From Pseudomonas sp. P8_229 (GTDB lineage Bacteria; Pseudomonadota; Gammaproteobacteria; Pseudomonadales; Pseudomonadaceae): a DNA stretch of 64,000 bases. The stretch spans positions 3,159,501 through 3,223,500 of the forward strand of contig NZ_CP125378.1 of NCBI RefSeq assembly GCF_034008635.1, written 5' to 3'. Positions 39,408 to 47,977 of the stretch are shown piece by piece. Below the pieces are notes generated by a model. It saw nothing but the letters and a program-made list of their open reading frames with translations. It had not been told where the DNA came from and ran no database searches. Position numbers and translations under genes: made by a program. The stretch's first letter is position 1; each line of letters begins with the position of its first letter.

Positions 39408-40421
39408 ATGAACCTTCCCTTCAAACGTGTCTTCAGTCTGTTGACCATCCCGGCGCTGGCGGGGCTGCTGGCCTTTACCGCGCACGCCGACGAACTCAAG
39501 GTAATCAGGATCGCCGTGCCCGACCTGAGCGCCGGTACCCAGCACAGCGGTGGCGGTGTGGTGGACGTGCTGCGTGATCGGCAGATCTTCGAAAAGGCCT
39601 TTGCCGATCAGGGCATCAAGATCCAGTGGAGCTTCTTCAAGGGTGCCGGGCCGGTGATCAACGAGGCGTTCGCCAACGGGCAGGTCGATCTGGCGTATCT
39701 GGGCGATCTGGCAGCGATCATCGGCAAGTCCAACGGCCTCGATACGCGTCTGCTCAGCGCCAGTGCGCGCGGGGTGAAGCAGTATCTCGGCGTGGTGCCG
39801 GGTTCGGGGATCAAGACCTTGCAGGATCTCAAGGGCAAGCGCGTGGCGATCTTCCGTGGCACCGCCACGCAGTTGTCGTTTGACGCGGCGCTGGCCAGCC
39901 AGGGTTTGAGCGAGAAGGACTTGAAGGTGATCAACCTCGACTTCAGCGGCGCGGTCGCGGCACTGGCGGCCAAACAGATCGACGCGTCGTGGGGCAGCTC
40001 AGGGCTGACGGCGCTGCAAGCCAAGGGGCTGGCGGAATTGCCGCTGAACACCAAGGACCTGGGCGGCGCCGGCAGCGTGCAGTCGGTGCTGGTGGGCGCT
40101 GGCAAGTTTGTCGACGGGCATCCGGAGGCCGTGGCGAAACTGCTCAAGGCGCAGCAGCAGGCGGTGGAGTGGCTGACCCAGGACAGCAACAAGGACGCCT
40201 ATGTGCAACTGGTGTCGGGGCTGGCAAGTTATCCACCGGTGATCCTGTCGCAGGATCTGCAGGATCAGAAACTCAGCGAAGTATTCCCGTCGACCCTGGA
40301 CCCGGTGTTCCTCGGCAAATTGCAGGACTCGGTGGACTTGGCGGCGCAGCAGAAACTGATTCGCAAGCCGTTCAAGGTCAGCGATTGGGTGGCGCCTGAA
40401 CTGGCGGCGGCCAAGCTCTGA
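39408..40421 (+). CDS. atsR: Periplasmic sulfate-ester binding protein (AtsR-like)
   Basis: The 337-residue precursor has a signal peptide ending AHADE and the fold of SsuA/TauA-type binding proteins (WSFFKGAGPVINEAFANGQVDLAYLGDLAAIIGKS, DLKGKRVAIFRGTATQLSF). It probably delivers aryl or alkyl sulfates to the AtsBC transporter. In known ats operons the binding-protein gene is co-directional with atsBC; here it diverges from atsB, so the name atsR is by role. The mature protein has no Cys and no Met; the whole precursor has only the start Met, fitting expression under sulfur starvation. Confidence 0.85.
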   Translation: MNLPFKRVFSLLTIPALAGLLAFTAHADELKVIRIAVPDLSAGTQHSGGGVVDVLRDRQIFEKAFADQGIKIQWSFFKGAGPVINEAFANGQVDLAYLGDLAAIIGKSNGLDTRLLSASARGVKQYLGVVPGSGIKTLQDLKGKRVAIFRGTATQLSFDAALASQGLSEKDLKVINLDFSGAVAALAAKQIDASWGSSGLTALQAKGLAELPLNTKDLGGAGSVQSVLVGAGKFVDGHPEAVAKLLKAQQQAVEWLTQDSNKDAYVQLVSGLASYPPVILSQDLQDQKLSEVFPSTLDPVFLGKLQDSVDLAAQQKLIRKPFKVSDWVAPELAAAKL

Positions 40422-40444
40422 ATCTTTAGTGTCTGGACGGGCCT

Positions 40445-40538
40445 CTTCGCGAGCAAGCCCGCTCCCACAGGGAATCTTCAGTGAACACAGATTTTGTATT
40501 CAACAGCGATCCCCTGTGGGAGCGGGCTTGCTCGCGAA
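40445..40538. repeat. REP inverted pair
   Basis: TTCGCGAGCAAGCCCGCTCC faces TGTGGGAGCGGGCTTGCTCG between convergent genes. Confidence 0.9.
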
Positions 40539-40544
40539 AAGGCC

Positions 40545-41465
40545 CTAAACCGCGACGCTGATCTCCTGTTTATCCACTGCCACCAACGTCTCGATCATCG
40601 CCCGCGCCGCCGGCGACAGCCTGAATCCGGTGCGACTGACAATCCCGCAGCGCGCATTCATGGTCTCCAGATTCTGCGGCAGATTGCGCCAGTGCAGCAG
40701 CGCGAGCGTGCCCTGGGCAATGTCCTCGACGAACGCCTCTTCCGTGCCCACGCCAATCGCGTTGGATTGCAGCACTACTTTCACCAGCGCCGGGAAATGC
40801 TCGGTCTCGATGGTCGGCGAAAAATCGATCCGGCCGCTGAGGTTTGCCAGCAATTTGCGGATCCCCGGCGGGATCAGTGTGGTCGCCAGCGGGTAGTCGA
40901 ACATGTCGTTGGTCGACAGGCTTTCCTTGGCCAGTAGCGGGTGCCCCGGACGGCAGAAAAACACCCCGCGCTTGGGCGTCAGGGCCTGGGTCTGAAAGTT
41001 CGGATCGGCCTCGAAATGGCGGATGTCGGCGATGAAGAATTCGATCTCTTCGCGGCTCAGCGCACGGCTGAGTTTTTCCCAGTTATCCACCTGAAAACAG
41101 GTGCGCACTTTCGGGTGCGCGTTGATGAATTGCGCGACTGCATCGGGCACCAGTTTCACTGCTGGCGCCGGGCCGCAACCGAAGTGCAGTTCTCCGGCAT
41201 CGAGCTTGGTCATCTGCGTCACCTCGGCACTGAGCAACGCTGCGCCCTGCACCAGAGTCAGGGCGTGTTGCAGCACCACCTGGCCTTCTGGCGTGGGGCG
41301 CAGATCCTTGTTGCCGCGATCCACCAGTACGCAGCCGAACTCCTGCTCCAGCCCTTGAATGCTGCGGCTGAACGCCGGTTGGGTGATACCCATTGCGTCC
41401 GCCGCACGGACAAAACTGCGGTGTTCGTTGAGGGCGATGAAGTAACGCAACTGGCGAAGATCCAT
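40545..41465 (-). CDS. LysR-family regulator, SftR-like (copy 1)
   Basis: The 306-residue protein starts at MDLRQLRYFI; five extra upstream codons are not needed. It has the N-terminal winged HTH (FVRAADAMGITQPAFSRSIQGLEQEFGC) and a LysR substrate-binding domain. It diverges from the atsK-type gene across 181 bases that contain the LysR-like palindrome ATATCTATTAGATAT. In P. putida, SftR controls atsK, sftP and ats genes. A paralog at 44483-45427 shares many segments (GELxFGCGPAPA, RHFEADP), so which copy is the functional SftR is open. Confidence 0.85.
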   Translation of the reverse strand: MDLRQLRYFIALNEHRSFVRAADAMGITQPAFSRSIQGLEQEFGCVLVDRGNKDLRPTPEGQVVLQHALTLVQGAALLSAEVTQMTKLDAGELHFGCGPAPAVKLVPDAVAQFINAHPKVRTCFQVDNWEKLSRALSREEIEFFIADIRHFEADPNFQTQALTPKRGVFFCRPGHPLLAKESLSTNDMFDYPLATTLIPPGIRKLLANLSGRIDFSPTIETEHFPALVKVVLQSNAIGVGTEEAFVEDIAQGTLALLHWRNLPQNLETMNARCGIVSRTGFRLSPAARAMIETLVAVDKQEISVAV

Positions 41466-41540
41466 ATGCTTTTCCTGCATCCTAAAAATAGCTCGAAGGC
41501 ATTTGCGACGAGGGTTGCTTGAGGTTTTAAATGCAAGCTC

Positions 41541-41600
41541 TTATTCCGTCAACGAAGCATGTGAATATCTATTAGATATAAATGGAATATAGATAGAGCG
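41541..41600. promoter_or_regulatory. LysR/atsK divergent regulatory region
   Basis: TTATTCC at 41541-41547 and the palindrome ATATCTA-T-TAGATAT at 41565-41579 (matching T-N11-A) lie between the two divergent genes. The palindrome is a candidate LysR-type operator and TTATTCC a candidate sulfur-starvation element. Confidence 0.5.
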
Positions 41601-41646
41601 ATGTTTCGCTGCCACCCAACCGCAAGCAGTCGATGAGGGTCTACCC

Positions 41647-42567
41647 ATGAGCAATGCCGCACTCGCTGTAAAACCCGCTGTCCACGCGCTGGAAGTTCAT
41701 CCAGTGGCCGGTCGTATCGGCGCCGAGATTCGTGGCGTGCATCTGTCCGGTGAGCTGGACGCCGCTACCGTCGAAGCCATTCAACAGGCGCTGATCCAGT
41801 ACAAGGTCGTGTTCTTCCGCGAGCAGACCCAGCTCGACGATCAGCGCCAGGAAGCCTTCGCCCATCTGCTCGGCGAACCTGTGGCGCATCCGACCGTGCC
41901 GGTGCGTGAGGGCACGCGTTATCTGCTGGAACTGGACGGTGCCGAGGGCCAGCGCGCCAACTCCTGGCACACCGACGTGACCTTCGTCGACGCCTACCCG
42001 AAAGCCTCGATTCTGCGCTCGGTAGTGGCGCCGGCCTTCGGTGGCGACACCCTGTGGGCCAACACCGCGACCGCGTACAACGAACTGCCAAGCGAGCTGC
42101 GTGAACTGGCGGACAAACTGGTCGCCGTGCACAGCAACGAATATGACTACGCCGGGGCCAAGCCGGACGTGTCGGCGGAGAAGCTCGAGCGCTATCGCAA
42201 AATCTTCACTTCTACCGTCTACGAGACCGAGCACCCGGTGGTGCGCGTGCACCCGATCAGTGGCGAGAAGAGCTTGCTGCTGGGGCATTTCGTCAAGCGC
42301 ATCAAGGGTTACTCGCAGGCTGATTCGGCGCACCTGTTCGGGCTGTTGCAGAGCCACGTGATTCGTCAGGAAAACACCGTGCGCTGGCGCTGGAAGGCCG
42401 GTGACGTGGCGATCTGGGATAACCGTTCGACCCAGCATTACGCGATTGATGATTACGGCACCCAGGATCGCATCGTGCGGCGGGTGACGCTCAAGGGTGA
42501 AGTGCCGGTGGGGGCTTCGGGGCAGCGCAGCCAGACGATTAAAGGTGCCGAGCTCGTCGGCGTCTGA
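41647..42567 (+). CDS. atsK: AtsK: alkylsulfatase, Fe(II)/2-oxoglutarate dioxygenase
   Basis: AtsK oxidatively cleaves medium-chain alkyl sulfates to aldehyde and sulfate, with 2-oxoglutarate as co-substrate. Residue positions match P. putida AtsK: iron ligands His108 and Asp110 (WHTD) and His264 (STQHYA), with Arg275 and Arg279 for the 2-oxoglutarate/sulfate pocket. TauD is the nearest alternative, but the exact numbering favours AtsK. The 306-residue protein has no Cys and no Met except the start. It diverges from a LysR regulator, as sftR-controlled atsK does. Confidence 0.93.
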   Translation: MSNAALAVKPAVHALEVHPVAGRIGAEIRGVHLSGELDAATVEAIQQALIQYKVVFFREQTQLDDQRQEAFAHLLGEPVAHPTVPVREGTRYLLELDGAEGQRANSWHTDVTFVDAYPKASILRSVVAPAFGGDTLWANTATAYNELPSELRELADKLVAVHSNEYDYAGAKPDVSAEKLERYRKIFTSTVYETEHPVVRVHPISGEKSLLLGHFVKRIKGYSQADSAHLFGLLQSHVIRQENTVRWRWKAGDVAIWDNRSTQHYAIDDYGTQDRIVRRVTLKGEVPVGASGQRSQTIKGAELVGV

Positions 42568-42576
42568 TCGGGCCTA

Positions 42577-42667
42577 TTCGCGAGCAAGCCCGCTCCCACA
42601 GTGCAAATGTGTTGAACACAATGGATGTGAACGACACAAAACCTGTGGGAGCGAGCCTGCTCGCGAA
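42577..42667. repeat. REP inverted pair
   Basis: ATTCGCGAGCAAGCCCGCTC faces TGTGGGAGCGAGCCTGCTCG between the convergent atsK and sulfatase-like genes. Confidence 0.9.
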
Positions 42668-42675
42668 GCTTTTAA

Positions 42676-44292
42676 TCACCAAACACCGATCTGTACGACT
42701 TTCTCGCTCTCCGGCTCCCCATATCGAAACCGCTGCCCGCGCAAATCAATCTCCTGATGACTGATCGTGGTGCGCCGCTTCAACCCGCGCACCCATTCGA
42801 ACAGATACCCCGCATGTTCCTCGCGCACCGCCGCGTAGGCCGGATCCTCACCCAGATCGCGCAGTTCCTGTGGATCATTCAGCAGGTCAAACAACTGTGG
42901 CCGGAAGCCGTCGTACGCCAGGTATTTCCAGCGTTCGCTGCGCACCATGGTCATGCGGCAACGGTCGATCGGCTGGCCGAGTCGCTCGCGCGCCGGGGCC
43001 TGGAAGGCGTAGTCGTATTCGCTGATTGCATAGCGGCGCCAGTCGGGGCTTTCACCGTGCAACAGCGGGATCAGCGAGCGTCCTTCCAGCCGATGTTCGG
43101 CCCCCGCCAAGCCCAGCGCCTGCAGAAACGTCGGCAATGCGTCGATGGTTTCTGCAAGACGCTCATCTACCGTGCCTCGAGTGATGTCCGCCGCCGCCCG
43201 CGGGTCGCGCACGATCAGTGGCACGCCCACCGCCGGCTCCAGCAAAAACTCCTTCTCGCCCAGCCAGTGATCGCCAAGAAAGTCGCCGTGGTCGCTGGTG
43301 AACACGATCAGCGTGTCATCCCAACGACCGTTGCTCTGCAGAAAATCGAACAGCCGCCCAAGCTGATCATCCACCTGCTTGATCAGGCCCATGTAAGTGG
43401 GAATTACATTCAATCGTACTGAATCGCGGGAGAAGTTGAGACTCTCCTCATGCTGGCGAAACGCCGTGTATACGGGGTGTTTGCTGGCTTCGGAGGGCGT
43501 CGCGCGGACCGCTTCGAGAATCGATTTCGTACTGTACAATGTGTGGTATGGCGCAGGTACGATGTAGGGCCAGTGCGGTTTGATGTAGGACAGGTGCAAA
43601 CACCAGGATTTGTCACCTTGCTCACCGATGAAGTCGATGGCTCGATTTGTAGTGTAGACAGTCTCTGAAAATTGCTCGGGAATTCGCGCTGGCAAATGCG
43701 CATGACGCATCTGCCAGCCGCTGAGGATTTCGCCGTTCTCGCCTTCGGCGGCGTTGGCCCAGTCGTGCCAGGGATTGCGCCCGTCGAACCCCTGCTCGCG
43801 CAGGTAATGGGTGTAGGGCGCGGACTCGCGTTTGTCGTCGAACAACGGGTCGTCGGGGAAGATCCCGTCGTGGCGAAAGTACGGTTCGAAACCGACCTCG
43901 TTGAGCACCTCGGCCTGCGCGCTGTCCGGGCTGATTGCCAAGCGCTGCAGCGCATCGACATTGGCCGTGGCGTGGGTCTTGCCGACCAGCGCGGTGCGGA
44001 TGCCGTGGGGGCGCAGGTAGTCGCCGATCGTCAGTTCTTCCAGCGGCAACGGCACGGCGTTCCACGCCACTTGATGGCTGCTGACGTAACGCCCGGTGTA
44101 GGCGGACATTCGCGATGGCCCGCAGATCGTGCCTTGGGTGTAGGCACGGCTGAAGCGCACGCCGGCGGCGGCCAGGCGATCGATGTTTGGCGTGTGCAGA
44201 TGCGGATGGCCGTAGCAGGACAGGTAATCGCGGCGCAGTTGATCGCACATGATGTACAGCACGTTACGCACGGGGTTTGGCGGGTTGGACAT
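42676..44292 (-). CDS. Sulfatase / phosphonate monoester hydrolase-like enzyme
   Basis: This 538-residue member of the type I sulfatase superfamily has Cys57 in TICGPSRMSAYTGRY, the C-x-P-x-R formylglycine motif. It has metal ligands near Asp17 (IMCDQLRRDY) and the second metal segment FTSDHGDFLGDHWLGEKEF. The CGPSR motif and SDHGD signature place it with choline-sulfatase/phosphonate-monoesterase-like enzymes rather than AtsA. The substrate is unknown, but context (atsK, TonB receptor, LysR regulators) points to a sulfate ester. No signal peptide is seen, so it is cytoplasmic. ATG 44292 is preferred over an upstream GTG because of the spacing to GGTGA. Confidence 0.88.
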   Translation of the reverse strand: MSNPPNPVRNVLYIMCDQLRRDYLSCYGHPHLHTPNIDRLAAAGVRFSRAYTQGTICGPSRMSAYTGRYVSSHQVAWNAVPLPLEELTIGDYLRPHGIRTALVGKTHATANVDALQRLAISPDSAQAEVLNEVGFEPYFRHDGIFPDDPLFDDKRESAPYTHYLREQGFDGRNPWHDWANAAEGENGEILSGWQMRHAHLPARIPEQFSETVYTTNRAIDFIGEQGDKSWCLHLSYIKPHWPYIVPAPYHTLYSTKSILEAVRATPSEASKHPVYTAFRQHEESLNFSRDSVRLNVIPTYMGLIKQVDDQLGRLFDFLQSNGRWDDTLIVFTSDHGDFLGDHWLGEKEFLLEPAVGVPLIVRDPRAAADITRGTVDERLAETIDALPTFLQALGLAGAEHRLEGRSLIPLLHGESPDWRRYAISEYDYAFQAPARERLGQPIDRCRMTMVRSERWKYLAYDGFRPQLFDLLNDPQELRDLGEDPAYAAVREEHAGYLFEWVRGLKRRTTISHQEIDLRGQRFRYGEPESEKVVQIGVW

Positions 44293-44408
44293 GGGGTTCA
44301 CCGGTCAGAGAGACAGGCGAGGGTTTTCGCTTTCGGTGGGGGTGTTCGGCAAGTGCATTTGGGGAATGGGTTTGATGCAGGGATTGCATCAGCGCCTTCG
44401 CTGACGCC

Positions 44409-44473
44409 ATCGCGAGCAGGCTCACTCCTACAATAGGAATGCGATCCTTTGTAGGAGTGAGCCTGCTCGCGAT
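44409..44473. repeat. REP inverted pair
   Basis: ATCGCGAGCAGGCTCACTCC faces TGTAGGAGTGAGCCTGCTCG upstream of the sulfatase gene and behind the second LysR gene. Confidence 0.9.
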
Positions 44474-44482
44474 AGCGGTTTA

Positions 44483-45427
44483 TCAGACCGCAAAATTCTC
44501 CAGCGAACAGACCTCCTCATCCACCGCATCAATCGCCTTGATCTGCTCAATCATCGCCTCCGCCAACGGTGACAGCCGATACCCCGCGCGGCTGACAATT
44601 CCATAACGGGTGTACAGCTCCTCCAGATCTTCCGCCAGGCCCTCAATCTTCAAACACACCAGCTCACCCTTGGCCTGATGCAGCGCATCGGAATACGCGC
44701 CAACAATCCCGATCGCGTCCGAACGCAGCACCACGCTGAGCAGGCTGGAGCTGTTTTCGCATTCCACATTGGGCGTGAAATCCGGGCGGCCGCTGAGGTC
44801 GACGATGACCTTGCGCAGGTTCGGCGGACGGATGCTCACCGCCAGTGGATAACTCATCAACTGCTCGGCGGTGACCCGTTCAAAAGCAGCCAGCGGATGC
44901 CCGGCGCGGCAACAGAAATGCCATTTACGCGGGCGCAATCGATAGGTGAGGTAATCCGGATCGGCCTCGAAGTGTCGGGTGTCGGCGACGAAAAATTCGA
45001 ACTCTTCACTGAGCAGGCGTTTGCTCAGGCTCTGCCAGTCATCGACCTGAAACTGCACCCGCGCCTTTGGATAACGCCCGATGAACGCGCCGATCGCTCG
45101 CGGGATCAATCCGGCTGCCGGTGCCGGGCCGCAACCGAAGCGCAGCTCACCGGCCTCCAGGCCATTGAACTGGCTGATCTCGTTGGCCATCTGCTGCGCG
45201 CCGCTGACCAGCCGCCGAGCATGTTCGAGCAGCACCTGGCCCTGTTTGGTTGGCGGCAAAGCCTTGCGCCCGCGATCGATCAACTGACAGCCGACGCTGT
45301 GTTCCAGCGCCTGAATGCTGCGGCTGAACGCCGACTGCGACAGGTTCACCGCCTGCGCGCCGGCGACGAAGCTGCGTTGTTCGGCGAGGGCGATGAAGTG
45401 ACGTAACTGGCGCAAGTCGATATGCAT
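44483..45427 (-). CDS. LysR-family regulator, SftR-like (copy 2)
   Basis: The 314-residue protein has an N-terminal HTH (FVAGAQAVNLSQSAFSRSIQALEHSVGC) and a substrate-binding domain. It is clearly paralogous to the regulator at 40545-41465 along its whole length. It diverges from the TonB-dependent receptor gene and, read as one unit, could also run into the sulfatase gene behind it, although a REP pair intervenes. The divergent arrangement with an SftP-like receptor is the one described for sftR-sftP in P. putida, so this copy is the better positional match to SftR. Confidence 0.87.
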   Translation of the reverse strand: MHIDLRQLRHFIALAEQRSFVAGAQAVNLSQSAFSRSIQALEHSVGCQLIDRGRKALPPTKQGQVLLEHARRLVSGAQQMANEISQFNGLEAGELRFGCGPAPAAGLIPRAIGAFIGRYPKARVQFQVDDWQSLSKRLLSEEFEFFVADTRHFEADPDYLTYRLRPRKWHFCCRAGHPLAAFERVTAEQLMSYPLAVSIRPPNLRKVIVDLSGRPDFTPNVECENSSSLLSVVLRSDAIGIVGAYSDALHQAKGELVCLKIEGLAEDLEELYTRYGIVSRAGYRLSPLAEAMIEQIKAIDAVDEEVCSLENFAV

Positions 45428-45449
45428 TTTTCACATAAAAAATATCCGG

Positions 45450-45550
45450 GAAATGCATTGGATATGCATTAGGTCGACTCCTTATAAAGGCAATCTCTTA
45501 TGCAGTAAATATTTGTAAATCTATAAATAAATAACTTAAAAGAATATGCA
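45450..45550. promoter_or_regulatory. LysR/TonB-receptor divergent regulatory region
   Basis: The perfect inverted repeat AATGCAT (45452-45458) / ATGCATT (45464-45470) lies 25 bases before the LysR start codon and 123 before the receptor. The same AATGCAT word occurs twice in the atsB control region. The rest is AT-rich. It is a candidate SftR operator. Confidence 0.45.
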
Positions 45551-45592
45551 GCGCTGAAGATGTCTGTGTGTTTTTTGACCAGGAGCCGCGCC

Positions 45593-47953
45593 ATGAGTCC
45601 GTTGAACCTTGCGTCACCCTTAACGCCACGACGGCTCAAACGCCTGCCTCTGGCCTTGTTGCTGGCGGGGAGCGCCAGTTGGACACACGGCTACGCCGCC
45701 GACGCTGAAACCCCACCATCGACCCCGGCCGGCAAGCCTGCGGCCAACAGTTCACAACTGGAAACGGTGACGGTCACCACCCGTCGTCGCGAAGAAAGTT
45801 CGCAAGACGTGCCGACGCCAATGAGCGTGGTCAGCGGCCAGACCCTGGAGACGCAACGGGTCTACCGGATTCAGGATTTGCAGCAACTGGTGCCCAGCGT
45901 CAACGTCGCCTACATGCACGCGCGCCAGTCCAGCGTGTCGATTCGTGGCCTGGGCAACAACCCGGCCAGCGACGGCCTGGAAGGCAGCGTCGGTCTGTAC
46001 ATCGACAACGTGTATCTGGGCCGTCCGGGGATGGCGGTGTTTGACCTGATGGACATCGAACAACTCGAAGTCCTGCGCGGGCCACAGGGCACGCTGTTCG
46101 GCAAGAACACCACCGCCGGGGTGATCAACATCAGCACGCGCGCGCCGACCTTCACGCCGGAACGCAGCATTGAAACCTCGGTCGGCGAGGACGGCTATTT
46201 CCAGACCAAGGGCACGATTTCCGGGCCGCTCAACGATCAACTGGCCGGGCGCTTTTCGGCCTATCGCACCCGCAGCGATGGCGACATCAAGAACGAGTAC
46301 AACGGCCATGACCTGAATGGCGGATCGCGCGACGGTTTCCGTGCGCAGTTGCTGTTCAAGCCCAACGAAGATTTCAACCTGCGCTGGATCGGCGACTACA
46401 ACGAAGAGGATTCCAGCGCCGGTACCCGCGTGCTGTACAGCACCGGGCCGACCATCAATGGCGTCAACCTCTACCAATCGCGGGCCAATGCCGCCGGCGC
46501 GACACTGGTCAACGGTTCGCACCGCAAGGTCAATCTGGACAGCGACCAGCACGTTACCGTGCATCAGGGCGGCACGTCGGTAGAAGCCAACTGGACGTTG
46601 CCGAGTGATTTCACCCTGACCTCGATCAGCTCCTACCGCTTCTGGAATTTCACTCCGGCCAACGACGATGGCCTCAACGTGGCGGCCACCTACAACGCCG
46701 GTGTCTCGGTGGAAGACAAACAGTACTCGCAGGAATTTCGCCTCGCGTCGCCCAAAGACGAGTTCTTCGATTACGTGGTGGGCGCGTACTACTTCGGTTC
46801 GGATCTGGACAACAAATCCTTCGCCTATTACGGCCCGCAGGCCGACATCTGGAATGGCACGCCGCGCGGTGCCCTGGCCAATGTCGGCAGCGTCGGCAAC
46901 GGCCACATCAAGACCGACAGTTTCGCGCTGTTCGCCCAAGGCACCTGGCACCTCACCGAACGCCTGGATTTCACCGCCGGGGTGCGCGGCACCTATGAAG
47001 AAAAAAATGCCTGGGTCACCCGCGATGCGCCAGTCGGTGGTGCTGTGGTGACCGGCGCAGCGGCCACCGCACGACGCGGCCGTGCCGGCGCCTACGATTC
47101 CGGCAATCTCAATCAGTACAGCTCCAGCCCGTCCGGGTTGCTCAACCTCAGTTATCGCATCACCGATGATCTGCTCGGTTACGCCACTCTGTCCCACGGT
47201 GAAAAATCCGGTGGGGTGAACCTCGCGGTGGGGTCTGCGCCAACCGCCGGCGCCGATTCGCTGCTGATCGGCACCGAGCGCGCGAACAACGCCGAACTCG
47301 GCTTCAAAAGCACCCTGTGGGATCGCCGTCTGCAACTCAACGCCAACGTGTTCTGGACCCAGGTCAACGCCTACCAGACCAACGCCTACGACGACGTCAA
47401 TCGCGTGCAATACCTGACCAACGCCGGCTCGGTGCGCTCGCGCGGCGTCGAGTTTGAAAGCACGGTGATCCCGCTGCGCGGCCTGACCCTGAACTTCAAC
47501 GGCTCGTACAACGACGTCAGTTACCTCTCGTACAAAGATGCACCGTGCCCGCCGGAAGTCAGCCAGGCACCGGGTGCGCCGGCCTCTTGCGACCTCAGCG
47601 GGCACCAGGTGGTCGGCGCCTCGAAATGGATCGGCAACGCCAACGGCGAATACAAATGGAATCTGGCCAATGGCTTCGAACCCTACGTCACCGCCAGCTA
47701 TGCGTTCCGCTCCAAAGCGGTGGGCACGGTGGAGGACTCCGACTACGGGCAGATCCCGAGTTACGCCGTGGTCAACCTCTCGACCGGTCTGCGCGGCGAC
47801 TTCAACCAGGGGCAGTGGGACGTCTCGCTGTGGCTGAAAAACGCCTTCGACAAAACCTACTACACGACCCTCTGGACCGGCGGCAACGGCGGCTACGAAG
47901 GCCTGCTCGGCACGCCGCGCACCCTCGGTGTAACCGGTCGCTACGACTTCTGA
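45593..47953 (+). CDS. TonB-dependent outer-membrane receptor (SftP-like)
   Basis: The 786-residue protein is a plug-and-barrel receptor. A signal peptide (LLLAGSASWTHGYAADAE) is followed by a TonB-box-like segment (ETVTVTTRRREE), the plug domain (VRIxGLGxN-like SIRGLGNNPASDG, VLRGPQGTLFGKNTTAGVINIST) and a roughly 22-strand barrel ending GVTGRYDF. No FecA-type signalling extension is present. In P. putida the receptor SftP lies by sftR and is linked to sulfate-ester use. Position beside LysR copy 2, sulfatase and sulfotransferase-like genes gives the same reading here. The start ATG has AGGAG 7 bases upstream. Confidence 0.9.
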   Translation: MSPLNLASPLTPRRLKRLPLALLLAGSASWTHGYAADAETPPSTPAGKPAANSSQLETVTVTTRRREESSQDVPTPMSVVSGQTLETQRVYRIQDLQQLVPSVNVAYMHARQSSVSIRGLGNNPASDGLEGSVGLYIDNVYLGRPGMAVFDLMDIEQLEVLRGPQGTLFGKNTTAGVINISTRAPTFTPERSIETSVGEDGYFQTKGTISGPLNDQLAGRFSAYRTRSDGDIKNEYNGHDLNGGSRDGFRAQLLFKPNEDFNLRWIGDYNEEDSSAGTRVLYSTGPTINGVNLYQSRANAAGATLVNGSHRKVNLDSDQHVTVHQGGTSVEANWTLPSDFTLTSISSYRFWNFTPANDDGLNVAATYNAGVSVEDKQYSQEFRLASPKDEFFDYVVGAYYFGSDLDNKSFAYYGPQADIWNGTPRGALANVGSVGNGHIKTDSFALFAQGTWHLTERLDFTAGVRGTYEEKNAWVTRDAPVGGAVVTGAAATARRGRAGAYDSGNLNQYSSSPSGLLNLSYRITDDLLGYATLSHGEKSGGVNLAVGSAPTAGADSLLIGTERANNAELGFKSTLWDRRLQLNANVFWTQVNAYQTNAYDDVNRVQYLTNAGSVRSRGVEFESTVIPLRGLTLNFNGSYNDVSYLSYKDAPCPPEVSQAPGAPASCDLSGHQVVGASKWIGNANGEYKWNLANGFEPYVTASYAFRSKAVGTVEDSDYGQIPSYAVVNLSTGLRGDFNQGQWDVSLWLKNAFDKTYYTTLWTGGNGGYEGLLGTPRTLGVTGRYDF

Positions 47954-47977
47954 TTTGATCGTTCAAGGAGCTGCATC

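Noticed and set aside
45752..47605. Very long antisense frame inside the TonB receptor gene
   Set aside because: Long minus-strand frames opposite real genes are common at high GC because of codon bias; the plus-strand receptor is unambiguous.
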